A stretch of 23,236 nucleotides of DNA from Methanobacteriaceae archaeon (GTDB lineage: Archaea > Methanobacteriota > Methanobacteria > Methanobacteriales > Methanobacteriaceae), in the NCBI GenBank assembly GCA_027318585.1, contig DAHVOW010000025.1, forward strand, positions 1 through 23,236. The letters are read 5' to 3'. The notes beneath the pieces are model-generated. The model had not been told where the DNA came from. It was given only the letters and a program-made list of their open reading frames with translations, and did not search any database. The translations under genes and the position numbers were made by a program. Within the stretch, counting starts at the first letter, position 1, and every line of letters begins with the position of its first letter. Positions 7,657-14,473 of the stretch are shown here, piece after piece.

Positions 7657-8304
7657 TTAATTTTTAATCAACATATGCAGATATAAATCTCCTATATCCT
7701 TGCTGAACTTCTCATCATCAATTCCCTGACTTTCTAATAGCTCTTTAGCCCAGTCACCCATGTTCACCTTACCATTGTAGATCACCGATAACAGGATGGC
7801 GGCTTCGGTGGGATCAACATCGGAGCGGATCTCACCCTCCGCTATACTGGTTTCTATCGAATCTATTCCTATGACCATTATTTCTTTAAATAATTCTCTT
7901 ACTTGTTGGAATTCTTCACTGCTATTCATTTTATCCGTATCGAAGGATTTTTTGATGGAAGTGGGTGAGTACAAGAGCCGGAAGTAATCAGGATACTGGG
8001 CAGAAAACTCCTGATTTGCATTTTTATAGAGTTTTAACTTTTCCAAACCAGTCTTGCCTTTTTCAACCTCGGCTTTAACCATATCCGCCCAGATCCGGAT
8101 GCCCCGTAAAACCAGGGCGAAGTACAATGACTCCTTATTTTTAAAGTACAGGTACAGGGTACTTTTCCCCAGACCAACCTCCCTGGCTATTTCATTCATG
8201 GAGACTTCATCAAAATTTTTTAATGCGAATAGCTCCCGAGCCACATCGATTATGTAATTTTGACGTTGTTCTCGTTCTCTTTTTTTCCATTTTGCCAGTG
8301 ACAT
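7657..8304 (-). CDS. TetR-family transcriptional regulator
   Basis: A 215-aa cytoplasmic repressor of normal TetR length. The DNA-binding part is at residues 8-60: IIDVARELFALKNFDEVSMN, then EIAREVGLGKSTLYLYFKNKESL, the standard helix-turn-helix with the YxYFxNKE recognition end. The remaining helical part (60-215) is the ligand-binding and dimerisation domain, which varies by ligand. ATG at 8304 is preceded by GGTGA. It is the first gene of a tetR - DUF169 - MFS set, and a palindrome covering its own TATA box lies 34 bases before the start, which argues for self-repression relieved by a compound that the MFS protein exports. Confidence 0.93.
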   Translation of the reverse strand: MSLAKWKKREREQRQNYIIDVARELFALKNFDEVSMNEIAREVGLGKSTLYLYFKNKESLYFALVLRGIRIWADMVKAEVEKGKTGLEKLKLYKNANQEFSAQYPDYFRLLYSPTSIKKSFDTDKMNSSEEFQQVRELFKEIMVIGIDSIETSIAEGEIRSDVDPTEAAILLSVIYNGKVNMGDWAKELLESQGIDDEKFSKDIGDLYLHMLIKN

Positions 8305-8337
8305 CTCTTCACCACACTATGACTATTAATCATGTTT

Positions 8338-8371
8338 ATGACCGATGGTCAGTTATATAACCAATAGTCAT
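8338..8371 (-). promoter_or_regulatory. Probable TetR operator overlapping the tetR promoter
   Basis: ATGACCGATGGTC (8338-8350) and AACCAATAGTCAT (8359-8371) form an imperfect inverted repeat (ATGAC and TGGT perfectly mirrored). The 8-nt centre and flank carry TTATATAA (8353-8360), a self-complementary TATA box. From its position, transcription of tetR would start near 8330. A bound dimer would block TBP directly. Observed: repeat and TATA. Inferred: TetR binding. Confidence 0.6.
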
Positions 8372-8411
8372 CATGGTTTATAAAGGTTGTGATGGCACAC
8401 TACATTCAAAG

Positions 8412-8428
8412 AAAAATTAGAAAAAAAA
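8412..8428 (-). terminator. Oligo-T terminator after cbiF
   Basis: On the minus strand an eight-T tract (8421-8428) and a five-T tract (8412-8416) lie about 40 bases past the cbiF stop codon, before the divergently placed tetR control region. No strong stem is seen. Confidence 0.5.
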
Positions 8429-8465
8429 GATTTGTTACTGCCTAAAATCCAGTAAAAGTATATAT

Positions 8466-9275
8466 TCAGTCATCCCGGTACTCGTGGCTGAATCCAGCCT
8501 GGTACAGTTTACTGGGCACCACTTCATCATCGGAGAGGGCCTCTCCCACCAGGATCAGGGCCGTCTTCTGGATACCGGCCTCCTCTACCCGTTGGACAAT
8601 ATTCTGTAAGGTTCCCCGCACCACTTCCTGGTCTGGCCAGCTGGCCCGTTTAACCACCGCCACCGGAGTCTCCAGGGGATAATGCTCCCGGAGCTCTAGA
8701 ACCACCTTCTCAATCATGCTCACCCCCAGGAAGATGCACATGGTGGCCTGGTGCTCGGCCAGGTACTTGATACTCTCACGTTCCGGTTTAGGAGTGCGTC
8801 CGGCTGGTCGGGTGATAATCACCGTTTGTGAAACCTCAGGCCGGGTTAGCTCCGCCTCCACTGCTGCCGCCGCAGCGAAAAGAGATGAAACTCCAGGTAT
8901 AATCTCATAATGAATATTCCGGTTACGGAGGGCCTGTATCTGCTCAGCCAGGGCCCCATAGATGGAGGGGTCACCGGTGTGCACCCGGGCCACTAGGAGT
9001 CCCTGGGAGGTGGCCTTTTCCATGACCTCCACAATCTCATCCAGGTTCATATGGGCGCTGTTGAAGATCTCGGCATCTTTTTTATGCTCAGCCAAGACCT
9101 CCGGGTTAACCAGGCTGCCGGCGTAGATGAGGACATCGGCCTCTTTAATGATCCGGTAGGCCTTCCGGGTTAACAGTTCTGGGTCGCCGGGTCCGGCGCC
9201 TATGAACACCACTCGTCCCTTCTTTTTACGGTCCCGGATAAGGTGCCGGTCCTTGACGGTCTTGCTGTTGATCAT
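8466..9275 (-). CDS. cbiF: Cobalt-precorrin-4 C11-methyltransferase
   Basis: A 269-aa cytoplasmic SAM-dependent methyltransferase that methylates C-11 of cobalt-precorrin-4 in the anaerobic branch of corrin ring synthesis, needed for the cobamides used in methanogenesis. The tetrapyrrole methylase fold is plain: VVFIGAGPGDPELLTRKA (SAM-binding start), DVLIYAGSLVNPEVL, VARVHTGDPSIYGALAEQ, IPGVSSLFAAAAAVEAELT, and the C-terminal PVAVVKRASWPDQEVVRGTL. The combination YAGSLV/HTGDPSIYGA is characteristic of CbiF/CobM rather than other members. It follows the DUF166 gene after 40 bases in which a 19-20-nt sequence containing its start codon is duplicated. The ribosome binding site is weak (GGTAG), so translation may be coupled to the gene before it. 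Confidence 0.93.
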   Translation of the reverse strand: MINSKTVKDRHLIRDRKKKGRVVFIGAGPGDPELLTRKAYRIIKEADVLIYAGSLVNPEVLAEHKKDAEIFNSAHMNLDEIVEVMEKATSQGLLVARVHTGDPSIYGALAEQIQALRNRNIHYEIIPGVSSLFAAAAAVEAELTRPEVSQTVIITRPAGRTPKPERESIKYLAEHQATMCIFLGVSMIEKVVLELREHYPLETPVAVVKRASWPDQEVVRGTLQNIVQRVEEAGIQKTALILVGEALSDDEVVPSKLYQAGFSHEYRDD

Positions 9276-9324
9276 AACTATCTACCACTTACCGGTCTTC
9301 CTCTAATCATAATATCTACCACTT
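9271..9324. repeat. Short direct duplication at the DUF166-cbiF junction
   Basis: ATCATAACTATCTACCACTT (9271-9290) and the same sequence lacking one C (9306-9324) lie 35 bases apart. Read on the minus strand, the first copy met by the ribosome contains the DUF166 stop codon and an ATG that opens a ten-codon reading frame. The second contains the real cbiF start. The spacer appears to be a recent small duplication. Confidence 0.75.
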
Positions 9325-10206
9325 GAGGGGTCCTTCCATTATTTCTATAGCCCCGTAAGGACATTCCTGGATACAGATCTCGCACAGGCCACAACTGGCC
9401 GGGTCAATGACGGCTTTACCATCATCATCCAGGATGATGGTGGCTATTCCACTCCGGACTTGGGGGCAGTGCTCCAGGCAGGCGTGTTCACATTCATCTC
9501 CCTCACAGTCATCGGGGTCTACCATTGCCGATTTAGATGCGTATCCCAGGGACCTTTTAATGGCCTCCTTGGCCTGGTAGCCGGCGATGTGCATCAGGGT
9601 ATCTCCGGATATGTGGTCGTCCTTCATACTGGCCAGGCAGGGGTAGTTGTGGAACTTGTTACCGGCCTCCAGTTCCGCTTCCTCCAATGGGAAGCCCTCC
9701 AGTTCCTGGGCGATGTAGTCGGTGCAGCCGCAGGGCGCTCCCCTTTTCACGGTGATCTTCTTAATGTAACTATCTCCCTGTACCTCCACCTCGGGTTTAC
9801 CAAATTTCTGGACGAATTCATCTATAAATTCATCACCCACTGGTAGTAGGGTGCAGAAGGGTCGGGGAAAGACCATTCTGATCTCCGGGGCGGATTCTTC
9901 CACCTCCCGGAGAAGTCCGGGGGGTAGCTGGGCCGGGTCATGGATGGGTATGATCACCGATTTAGCACCGGTCTTTTTAGCGATGAGTGGCACCAGAAGG
10001 TTTATATCACCGCTGAGTCCCACCGCCAGCACCAGATCCGACTCTGGCAGGTGGCTTGGTAGGTACTCCTCCACATCATCAATAAATTCCGGGAGATCCT
10101 CGGGGATCTCCTCCAGGGCCACCATACTCTGGGCCAGGCCCTGGTCCGCCAGATGGTTAACCACCCGGCTTCCGTAGTTTCCACTGGATAAAATGAATAT
10201 CTTAAT
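9316..10206 (-). CDS. DUF166 protein with C-terminal [4Fe-4S] ferredoxin domain, ATT start
   Basis: A 296-aa protein of the archaeal DUF166 family (sometimes labelled thymidylate synthase without good support). It starts IKIFILSSGNYGSRVVNHLA. The middle part holds paired cysteines in GAPCGCTDYIA. A C-terminal ferredoxin-like unit (about residues 225-296) has CEGDECEHACLEHCP and the classic CGLCEICIQECP, enough for two iron-sulfur clusters. The normal start choice (GTG at 10164) would lose the conserved KIFILSSGNYGSR. An in-frame TAG sits 15 bases before ATT at 10204-10206, which has GGAGG eight bases ahead, so I take ATT as the start. The ribosome binding site and the stop of the preceding gene interlock (one base between them), so translation is probably coupled. 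The role is unknown; a redox step near corrin synthesis is only suggested by context. Confidence 0.85.
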   Translation of the reverse strand: MKIFILSSGNYGSRVVNHLADQGLAQSMVALEEIPEDLPEFIDDVEEYLPSHLPESDLVLAVGLSGDINLLVPLIAKKTGAKSVIIPIHDPAQLPPGLLREVEESAPEIRMVFPRPFCTLLPVGDEFIDEFVQKFGKPEVEVQGDSYIKKITVKRGAPCGCTDYIAQELEGFPLEEAELEAGNKFHNYPCLASMKDDHISGDTLMHIAGYQAKEAIKRSLGYASKSAMVDPDDCEGDECEHACLEHCPQVRSGIATIILDDDGKAVIDPASCGLCEICIQECPYGAIEIMEGPLKW

Positions 10207-10207
10207 T

Positions 10208-10510
10208 TCAATCGCCTCCGTCTACTTTTCGGCAGCAGAAGATAACCGTGCCTCCCTCGGTGTAGGGCTGTCCTGGATCCGCACACTGCATATAAGCATG
10301 TTTCTCATCCCCCTCCCGGGTTAATCCCAATTCCAGGGGAATCCAGTGCTCGTCCAGGACGGTGGTGTAATGGAGGATGGTTGAGAGGGCATGGGTGCAC
10401 AGGGCATCAGTGTCCTCTAAGATGATCTCCGGTCCATCAAAGACCATCCGGTCACCCTTACTGTAGACCGGGCACCGGCCCTTAATGGCCTCCACGGTGA
10501 TCTCCAGCAT
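10208..10510 (-). CDS. Small TIGR04076-type protein
   Basis: A 100-aa soluble protein resembling the TIGR04076 family of short cysteine-containing proteins of unknown function: ITVEAIKGRCPVYSKGDRMV, a middle CTHALSTILHYTTVLD segment and CADPGQPYTEGGTVIFCCRK at the end. The cysteines in RCP, LCTHA, CADP and FCC could bind a metal. The ATG at 10510 follows GAGGT that overlaps the purA stop codon, nine bases away, so it is read from the purA transcript. Its end overlaps the ribosome binding site of the DUF166 gene. Family match is by recognition; function is not known. Confidence 0.8.
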   Translation of the reverse strand: MLEITVEAIKGRCPVYSKGDRMVFDGPEIILEDTDALCTHALSTILHYTTVLDEHWIPLELGLTREGDEKHAYMQCADPGQPYTEGGTVIFCCRKVDGGD

Positions 10511-10519
10511 ATTTAACCT

Positions 10520-11542
10520 CTACAGGAGTTCATCCCGGAGGTCGATGGTGTCCTCCATGTCCGGTCCAGTGCCGATGATGGTCACCGGGACACCCGTGGC
10601 GTCCTGGATATCCTCCACGAAGCGTTTAACCTCACCAGAAACTTGAGCATAATCCTTTACCCGTTCACAGGCCGGGAAGATCCGGTCCACGCAGGTCAGG
10701 GCAATCTGGGTGGCCCCGTTTATCATGCAGCTTTCCCGGGCGAAGTCCATGTCGAACTCACCCACCCGGCGTCTTCGGCCGGTTACGGTTCCGTATTCTT
10801 CCAGTCCTCGTTTTTCGGCTTCATCCTGCCCCATCTCGGTGGGGAAGGGTCCCTCTCCCACCCGGGTGGTGTAGGATTTGAAGACCACAATGACCTCGTC
10901 GATACGGGTGGGTCCCACCCCGATATCCGCAGCGGCGGTGGAGGCGGTGGTGTCCTTGCTGGTGACGAAGGGATAGGTACCGTAGTACAGGGATAAACCA
11001 AAGCCCTGGCTTCCTTCTATGAATACATCCCGGCCCTCGTCCAGGGCGGTGTTAACCTCCAAGGGTACGTCGGCGGTGAAGCCTTCCATACTCTCCCAGT
11101 CCCGGGCCTGTTTAGCCACCCGCATAACCCGGTCCCGGTTTCCGGGTCCGCAGCCTGTGCCGGTGCTGCCGATCTTCTTGGCCAGGTACTCGTTGGCCTG
11201 GTCCTGGTCCTTATGCTGGGGCTCAATGATGCTGCACCGTATGTCAGCGAAGGTGCGTCCCTTCACCTGGTACTTGTTCAGGTAGTCCAGTTCATGGTGG
11301 AACACCTCCGGGTCCACCAATACCCCGGCACCGATTAAGAGTCGGGCTCCGGTGTATACGAAGCCAGAGGGTATCATTCGCAGGCCATACTTATCTCCAT
11401 GAAATTCCACGGAATGCCCGGCGTTAGGGCCTACACCGGCCCGGGCGATGATGTCAGGTTGGTCTTTATAGCACAGGTAGGTGATGCATTTTCCTTTGCC
11501 TTCATCTCCCCAGCTACCACCAACTAATATATTACAGGTCAT
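10520..11542 (-). CDS. purA: Adenylosuccinate synthetase
   Basis: Joins aspartate to IMP using GTP to form adenylosuccinate, the first committed step to AMP, in the cytoplasm. The product has 340 aa, shorter than the roughly 430-aa bacterial enzyme but normal for the archaeal short form. Signs: MTCNILVGGSWGDEGKGK (GTP-binding loop), ARAGVGPNAGHSV (IMP-site loop), GTGCGPGNRDR, VFIEGSQGFGLSLYYGTYPF with VTSKDTT, VGRRRRVGEFD-like TVTGRRRRVGEFD and a C-terminal nucleotide-recognition part. An in-frame GTG lies four codons upstream (11554), but it overlaps the GTGAT ribosome binding site of the ATG at 11542, so the ATG is preferred. It heads the operon purA - TIGR04076 - DUF166 - cbiF. Confidence 0.95.
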   Translation of the reverse strand: MTCNILVGGSWGDEGKGKCITYLCYKDQPDIIARAGVGPNAGHSVEFHGDKYGLRMIPSGFVYTGARLLIGAGVLVDPEVFHHELDYLNKYQVKGRTFADIRCSIIEPQHKDQDQANEYLAKKIGSTGTGCGPGNRDRVMRVAKQARDWESMEGFTADVPLEVNTALDEGRDVFIEGSQGFGLSLYYGTYPFVTSKDTTASTAAADIGVGPTRIDEVIVVFKSYTTRVGEGPFPTEMGQDEAEKRGLEEYGTVTGRRRRVGEFDMDFARESCMINGATQIALTCVDRIFPACERVKDYAQVSGEVKRFVEDIQDATGVPVTIIGTGPDMEDTIDLRDELL

Positions 11543-11641
11543 GGTATCACACAATTTTTACTAGAAACATAAAACCTCTCATATATTGGAACCCCCCTCA
11601 TAAAAGATTTTGCATTAAAAATTCCTCACTATTATCAGGCC

Positions 11642-11649
11642 TATTTAAA
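11642..11649 (-). promoter_or_regulatory. Candidate TATA box of the purA operon
   Basis: TTTAAATA on the minus strand, in a CTTTAAATAGG context, predicts a transcript starting near 11620 with an untranslated leader of about 75 nt. Two other AT-rich boxes (AATTTTATAAG near 11660 and CAATATATG near 11583) could serve instead, so the assignment is uncertain. Confidence 0.35.
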
Positions 11650-11702
11650 GCCTTAGATCTTATAAAATTAGTATTCACATCCTTTTGTACTCAGGAATAG
11701 TA

Positions 11703-11772
11703 GGGGGATAAGTTGGGTCTTGGTTCCCAACTTACAGCTGCGAATCAGGGAGTATCATTCCGTTTCGCCCCC
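11703..11772. ncRNA. Candidate structured RNA (orientation unknown)
   Basis: TAAGTTGGG (11709-11717) and CCCAACTTA (11726-11734) form a perfect 9-bp stem with an 8-nt loop. GGGGG (11703-11707) and CCCCC (11768-11772) could close an outer helix around it and around a smaller GGGA/TTCC hairpin. The segment matches no riboswitch or tRNA I recognise. It sits upstream of the likely purA promoter, so it would need its own transcript. Confidence 0.3.
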
Positions 11773-12431
11773 ATCCTGGTCTCAAACACGGAGAAGTGAC
11801 AATGAAATATTTTCTGCCGGTACAGATTGGTATTAAAATGTTGGCCATCATTAACCACCCCAGATATCGGCATGGTTTAAGCCCATCCGGGTAGGATGAT
11901 AATCATGGTTTGTATTAAACCCTTTCTTCAACTTATACTTAATAATTAGATAGTTAAGCTGCTATATAAATCATTCGGTGTTTTAGGTATTACCGAAAAT
12001 TTTAGGTACCGATTTCAGGATGCGGATTTAGAATTAAAGAGTTAATATGAATTATTGGATTTTATATTACAAGACCACCCCCGAGGATCATTACCGATAT
12101 AAAACCCCGGATCAATATATCTGACCAGACACTTAGAAAAAACGAGAAAAGGATGTGTAGGATTCCTAACTACTTCAAAGACCTAAAAGATATTGGATTC
12201 TCAAAAAAATGGCTTAATTTTCCCCTGATTGCCTTTAAGGGCAGATATTCCCCGGATATTGTACACGATCCTGGACCACCCCTTAGAATGTCCTCTTATT
12301 TTAGTCAATTTTATAAATCAGGAATTGATGGGTGCTTTTTGAGTCAAATTGGACACAGATAGAGAGTATCCAGTTATACCTATTAATAAAGGACCAGATA
12401 CGACTTATTTTGATAAAAGGGGTTCTAGTTA

Positions 12432-12473
12432 CTTCCCTTTCGGGGATTTGAACCGAAGCCTTTATAAGGGAAG
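12432..12473 (+). promoter_or_regulatory. Two-part stem-loop in the leader of the secreted peptidase gene
   Basis: CTTCCCTT (12432-12439) pairs with AAGGGAAG (12466-12473). Directly inside, TCGG (12440-12443) pairs with CCGA (12453-12456) around a 9-nt loop, leaving a one-sided bulge. It ends 65 nt before the start codon. The minus strand of the loop (GGTTCAAATCCCCG) resembles a tRNA T-arm. It may be a leader control element, or a tRNA-derived remnant. Confidence 0.45.
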
Positions 12474-12538
12474 ATCAAGTGAAAGAGGTAAGTCAAGTCC
12501 CAGGTCAATTAATGATTTTGGGACACGGAGGCGGTATA

Positions 12539-13333
12539 ATTAAGCGAAAGCCCCTAGTTACAATGCTACTGGCATTGTCCTTTGTCCTGACAGCCATCCC
12601 CCTGGCGGGCGCTGTAGAGGACCAGAATAATCAAAACAATAATCAAAACAACGCAAATGAAATAATCAACCCGGGTATAACCGGGGCAGAAAGCAATCAA
12701 GTGAAAAACTTACTCCAGGAACAGAAACCCTTCGGTGCCAGCACCCAGGAGATCCTGAAAAACAACGGTACCCCACCGGAACTGAAACTGGGAGCCACTG
12801 GTGACCAGGTCAAGGAGGTTCAGCAGTGGTTGTACGACTACGGATACTACAATGGATCCGTGGATGGAAACTTCGGTAACGACACTGATAAAGCAGTGCG
12901 GATCTTCCAGGAAGAAGCTGGAATACAGATCGACGGAGTAGTCGGAGACGAGACCAAGAAGGCCATGGAAAAATGGGACCAGTACCTGGCCCAGGTTCAG
13001 GCCTACAGTGAAAGTCAAGGAACCAGTACCAGCAGTGTATCATCTAACAAAAGAAGTTACGCTAAATCCTTCCGAACCGTGTATAGAAGTAGCGGTGGTA
13101 GAGGAACTGGAGATTGCTGGGATAACAGTGCCGCGCTGTACAAGAAACTAACCTCATCCGGATCCAAAGCCCGGATCATCCAGTACGCCACCAGCCAATC
13201 CAGCCGACACCGATCGGTACAAGTATACAGTAACGGCGAATGGACGAACTACGACTACAAAGCCAACGGTTACGCCAGGACCTACTACGCAACTTCTAAC
13301 TCCGTGAATGGAGTAGTTGTGCAGAGTTCCTAA
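12539..13333 (+). CDS. Secreted protein: peptidoglycan-binding domain plus transglutaminase-like (C71-type) cysteine peptidase domain
   Basis: A predicted exported wall-active protein of 264 aa. Residues 1-25 (IKRKPLVTMLLALSFVLTAI, then PLAGA) form a textbook signal peptide. An Asn/Gln-rich linker follows, then a PG_binding_1 domain (81-147: LKLGATGDQVKEVQQWLYDY, FGNDTDKAV, DGVVGDETKKAM), a Ser/Thr linker and a C-terminal domain with C193 (GDCWDNSAALY), H224 (SSRHRSVQVY) and D239 (WTNYDYKA). That Cys-His-Asp order matches transglutaminase-like peptidases such as the pseudomurein endopeptidases PeiW/PeiP, so pseudomurein peptide cleavage is my inference. The frame is open up to a GTG at 12479, but ATT at 12539 lies seven bases after GGAGG and exactly begins the signal peptide. 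If GTG is used, 20 extra residues precede it. Confidence 0.82.
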   Translation: MKRKPLVTMLLALSFVLTAIPLAGAVEDQNNQNNNQNNANEIINPGITGAESNQVKNLLQEQKPFGASTQEILKNNGTPPELKLGATGDQVKEVQQWLYDYGYYNGSVDGNFGNDTDKAVRIFQEEAGIQIDGVVGDETKKAMEKWDQYLAQVQAYSESQGTSTSSVSSNKRSYAKSFRTVYRSSGGRGTGDCWDNSAALYKKLTSSGSKARIIQYATSQSSRHRSVQVYSNGEWTNYDYKANGYARTYYATSNSVNGVVVQSS

Positions 13334-13354
13334 TTTTGAGTATTCGATAAGTAA

Positions 13355-13392
13355 GGGATTTTTTTCTATTAAATCCCGCCACTATTTTTTTT
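13355..13392 (+). terminator. Stem-loop plus oligo-T terminator
   Basis: GGGATTT (13355-13361) pairs with AAATCCC (13371-13377), followed by eight Ts at 13385-13392. It lies 22 bases past the stop codon of the secreted peptidase gene. Confidence 0.7.
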
Positions 13393-13410
13393 AAAGATTT
13401 TTTTTCAATT

Positions 13411-13461
13411 TGGTTTTATCAGTAATATTAGGGTTTGATTTTTAGAAATCTGGTTTTATCA
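13411..13461 (+). repeat. Pair of 11-nt direct repeats before the PsbP-like gene
   Basis: TGGTTTTATCA occurs at 13411-13421 and again at 13451-13461, 40 bases apart (about four helix turns), upstream of a TATA-like box at 13522-13530. The spacing suits a regulator binding on one face of the DNA. No protein is known to bind it. Confidence 0.35.
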
Positions 13462-13572
13462 AATATTTGAGTTCGATGATTCCCCTAAGCAATATGGATT
13501 CATAGATTGTTTCTAATTAAATTAAATATATTTTACAAATTAGAAAAAATTTTATTTATTTCTTTGGGAATA

Positions 13573-14013
13573 ATGAATGATATGTCAAATAAATCCATTT
13601 TTAAAGGAAAAGGCATTAGATTCAACTATCCATTAAGTTGGGAAGCAATAAATGGTATGGATCCTGTCTTGGTGGCTGTTAAAGATATTGAAAATGACAT
13701 CGTGATTGGAATATCACTCCAAGATTACCGGACGATTAATATGATGGATATTGATGCTGTTTTAAAGGAGGAAGAGTCATTCTGCAGGACCTTTGATTAT
13801 GATATCATATTCAAAGAAGAAAAAAAAGCCGATGGTAGAAATTCATATGAGATACAGTATGAAAACCGTAGCAGCAATAAAAATATTATTAAAATTTTTA
13901 TAGAAAGAGAACCTGGACTTTATTATGAAATTACCAGACAATCAGCCATACAGAATACGGATAAAAATATGAATGAATTCCATGCCATTATTGATAGTTT
14001 CAAAATTGAATAA
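13573..14013 (+). CDS. Small PsbP-like/DUF1795-type protein
   Basis: A 146-aa protein with no signal peptide and no membrane helix. The opening SIFKGKGIRFNYPLSWEAI is the hallmark of PsbP-related (PsbP_2/DUF1795) domains. The rest alternates strands and ends in a helix (MNEFHAIIDSFKIE), typical of the family, whose archaeal members have no settled function. The frame extends upstream to a TTG at 13507, but a TATA-like box at 13522-13530 lies inside that extension and predicts a transcript beginning near 13552. I therefore chose ATG at 13573 (weak GGGA ahead of it); ATG at 13582 is also possible. It runs convergently towards the decayed HEAT gene, almost touching it, and is the first gene of the AT-rich half. 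Confidence 0.65.
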   Translation: MNDMSNKSIFKGKGIRFNYPLSWEAINGMDPVLVAVKDIENDIVIGISLQDYRTINMMDIDAVLKEEESFCRTFDYDIIFKEEKKADGRNSYEIQYENRSSNKNIIKIFIEREPGLYYEITRQSAIQNTDKNMNEFHAIIDSFKIE

Positions 14014-14029
14014 ATTAGATAAAAATTCA

Positions 14030-14445
14030 TATACGATGATAGTTTTTTTAACTCCTTAAAGACTGATTGTTCATTAGGAGATAAATAACCCTTACTATCA
14101 AGTTTAGCTAGGGCTAAGAATTCATTTCCACCTAAAGGGCCATTCAGCGAGATTAGTGGATAAACCACCCATTCATCACCCCAATCACCCAATACCCTGA
14201 CAGTTTAGCCCGACAAAACGATTGGTATCCTGCAACGAATCAATTAAAGCAGGTATATAGATCTTTCATCCCCCATCATTTCCAAAGCATCAACTGCCAT
14301 CATACGCACAGCTCATCTTCATCATTCAAGCACTTCACAAGCATCGGAATATTTCTTATCTTGTCTCACCCAAATCTAAAGCAGAGCGAAGTCTTTTAAT
14401 ATGATTTCTATCTCCTAACACCTTTATAAAATCAGTTTCACTCAA
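14030..14445 (-). pseudogene. Decayed HEAT-repeat protein gene
   Basis: Minus strand, starting at TTG 14443-14445 with GGAGG nine bases ahead and 28 bases after the caspase-like gene, so once part of its operon. Pieces of HEAT-repeat protein appear one after another in shifting frames: SETDFIKVLGDRNHIKRLRS, then NIPMLVKCLNDEDEL, then VRMMAVDALEMMGDERSI, then PALIDSLQDTNRFV, then VRVLGDWGDEWVVYPLISLN up to about 14030. Each piece breaks off at a stop within a few codons (for example TAA after GETR, TGA after ELCV, TAA after IYLL, TGA after QGIG). At least four frame changes are needed, so it cannot be read as one protein. The last piece stays open into the opposite-strand PsbP-like gene, so the true end is unclear. 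Confidence 0.8.
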
Positions 14446-14473
14446 CACACACAACCTCCTAACTAGATTATGA

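Larger units (their letters stand above)
11543..12431. other. Long gene-free region with structured elements
   Basis: About 890 bases without a convincing gene between purA (minus) and the secreted peptidase (plus). It holds the purA promoter, a strong hairpin at 11709-11734 with a possible enclosing stem, a plus-strand TATA box (TATATAAA, 11963-11970) followed by two copies of TTTTAGGTA(TT)CCGA-like sequence (11981-11996, 12000-12012), and a second TATA-like box at 12309-12318. A 69-codon frame at 12153-12362 has no ribosome binding site at a proper distance and no recognisable domain. An untranslated RNA or a very long leader is possible. Confidence 0.5.

Noticed and set aside
9271..9324. 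Insertion-element target duplication
   Set aside because: Only 15 bases separate the copies and no inverted ends or transposase exist; a small replication slip explains it.
12153..12362. A 69-codon frame in the gene-free region
   Set aside because: Its only purine-rich upstream sequence touches the ATG, the protein has no recognisable domain, and the length is expected by chance.
12436..12460. tRNA gene on the minus strand suggested by GGTTCAAATCCCCG
   Set aside because: The loop would be nine bases rather than seven, and no acceptor, D or anticodon arm can be found around it.
13507..13572. Longer N-terminus for the PsbP-like protein from TTG 13507
   Set aside because: A TATA-like box lies inside this stretch, and the extra residues precede the family's usual start.
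13923..14192. Separate 89-codon minus-strand gene
   Set aside because: It is the last piece of the decayed HEAT gene, running on antisense into the PsbP-like gene.
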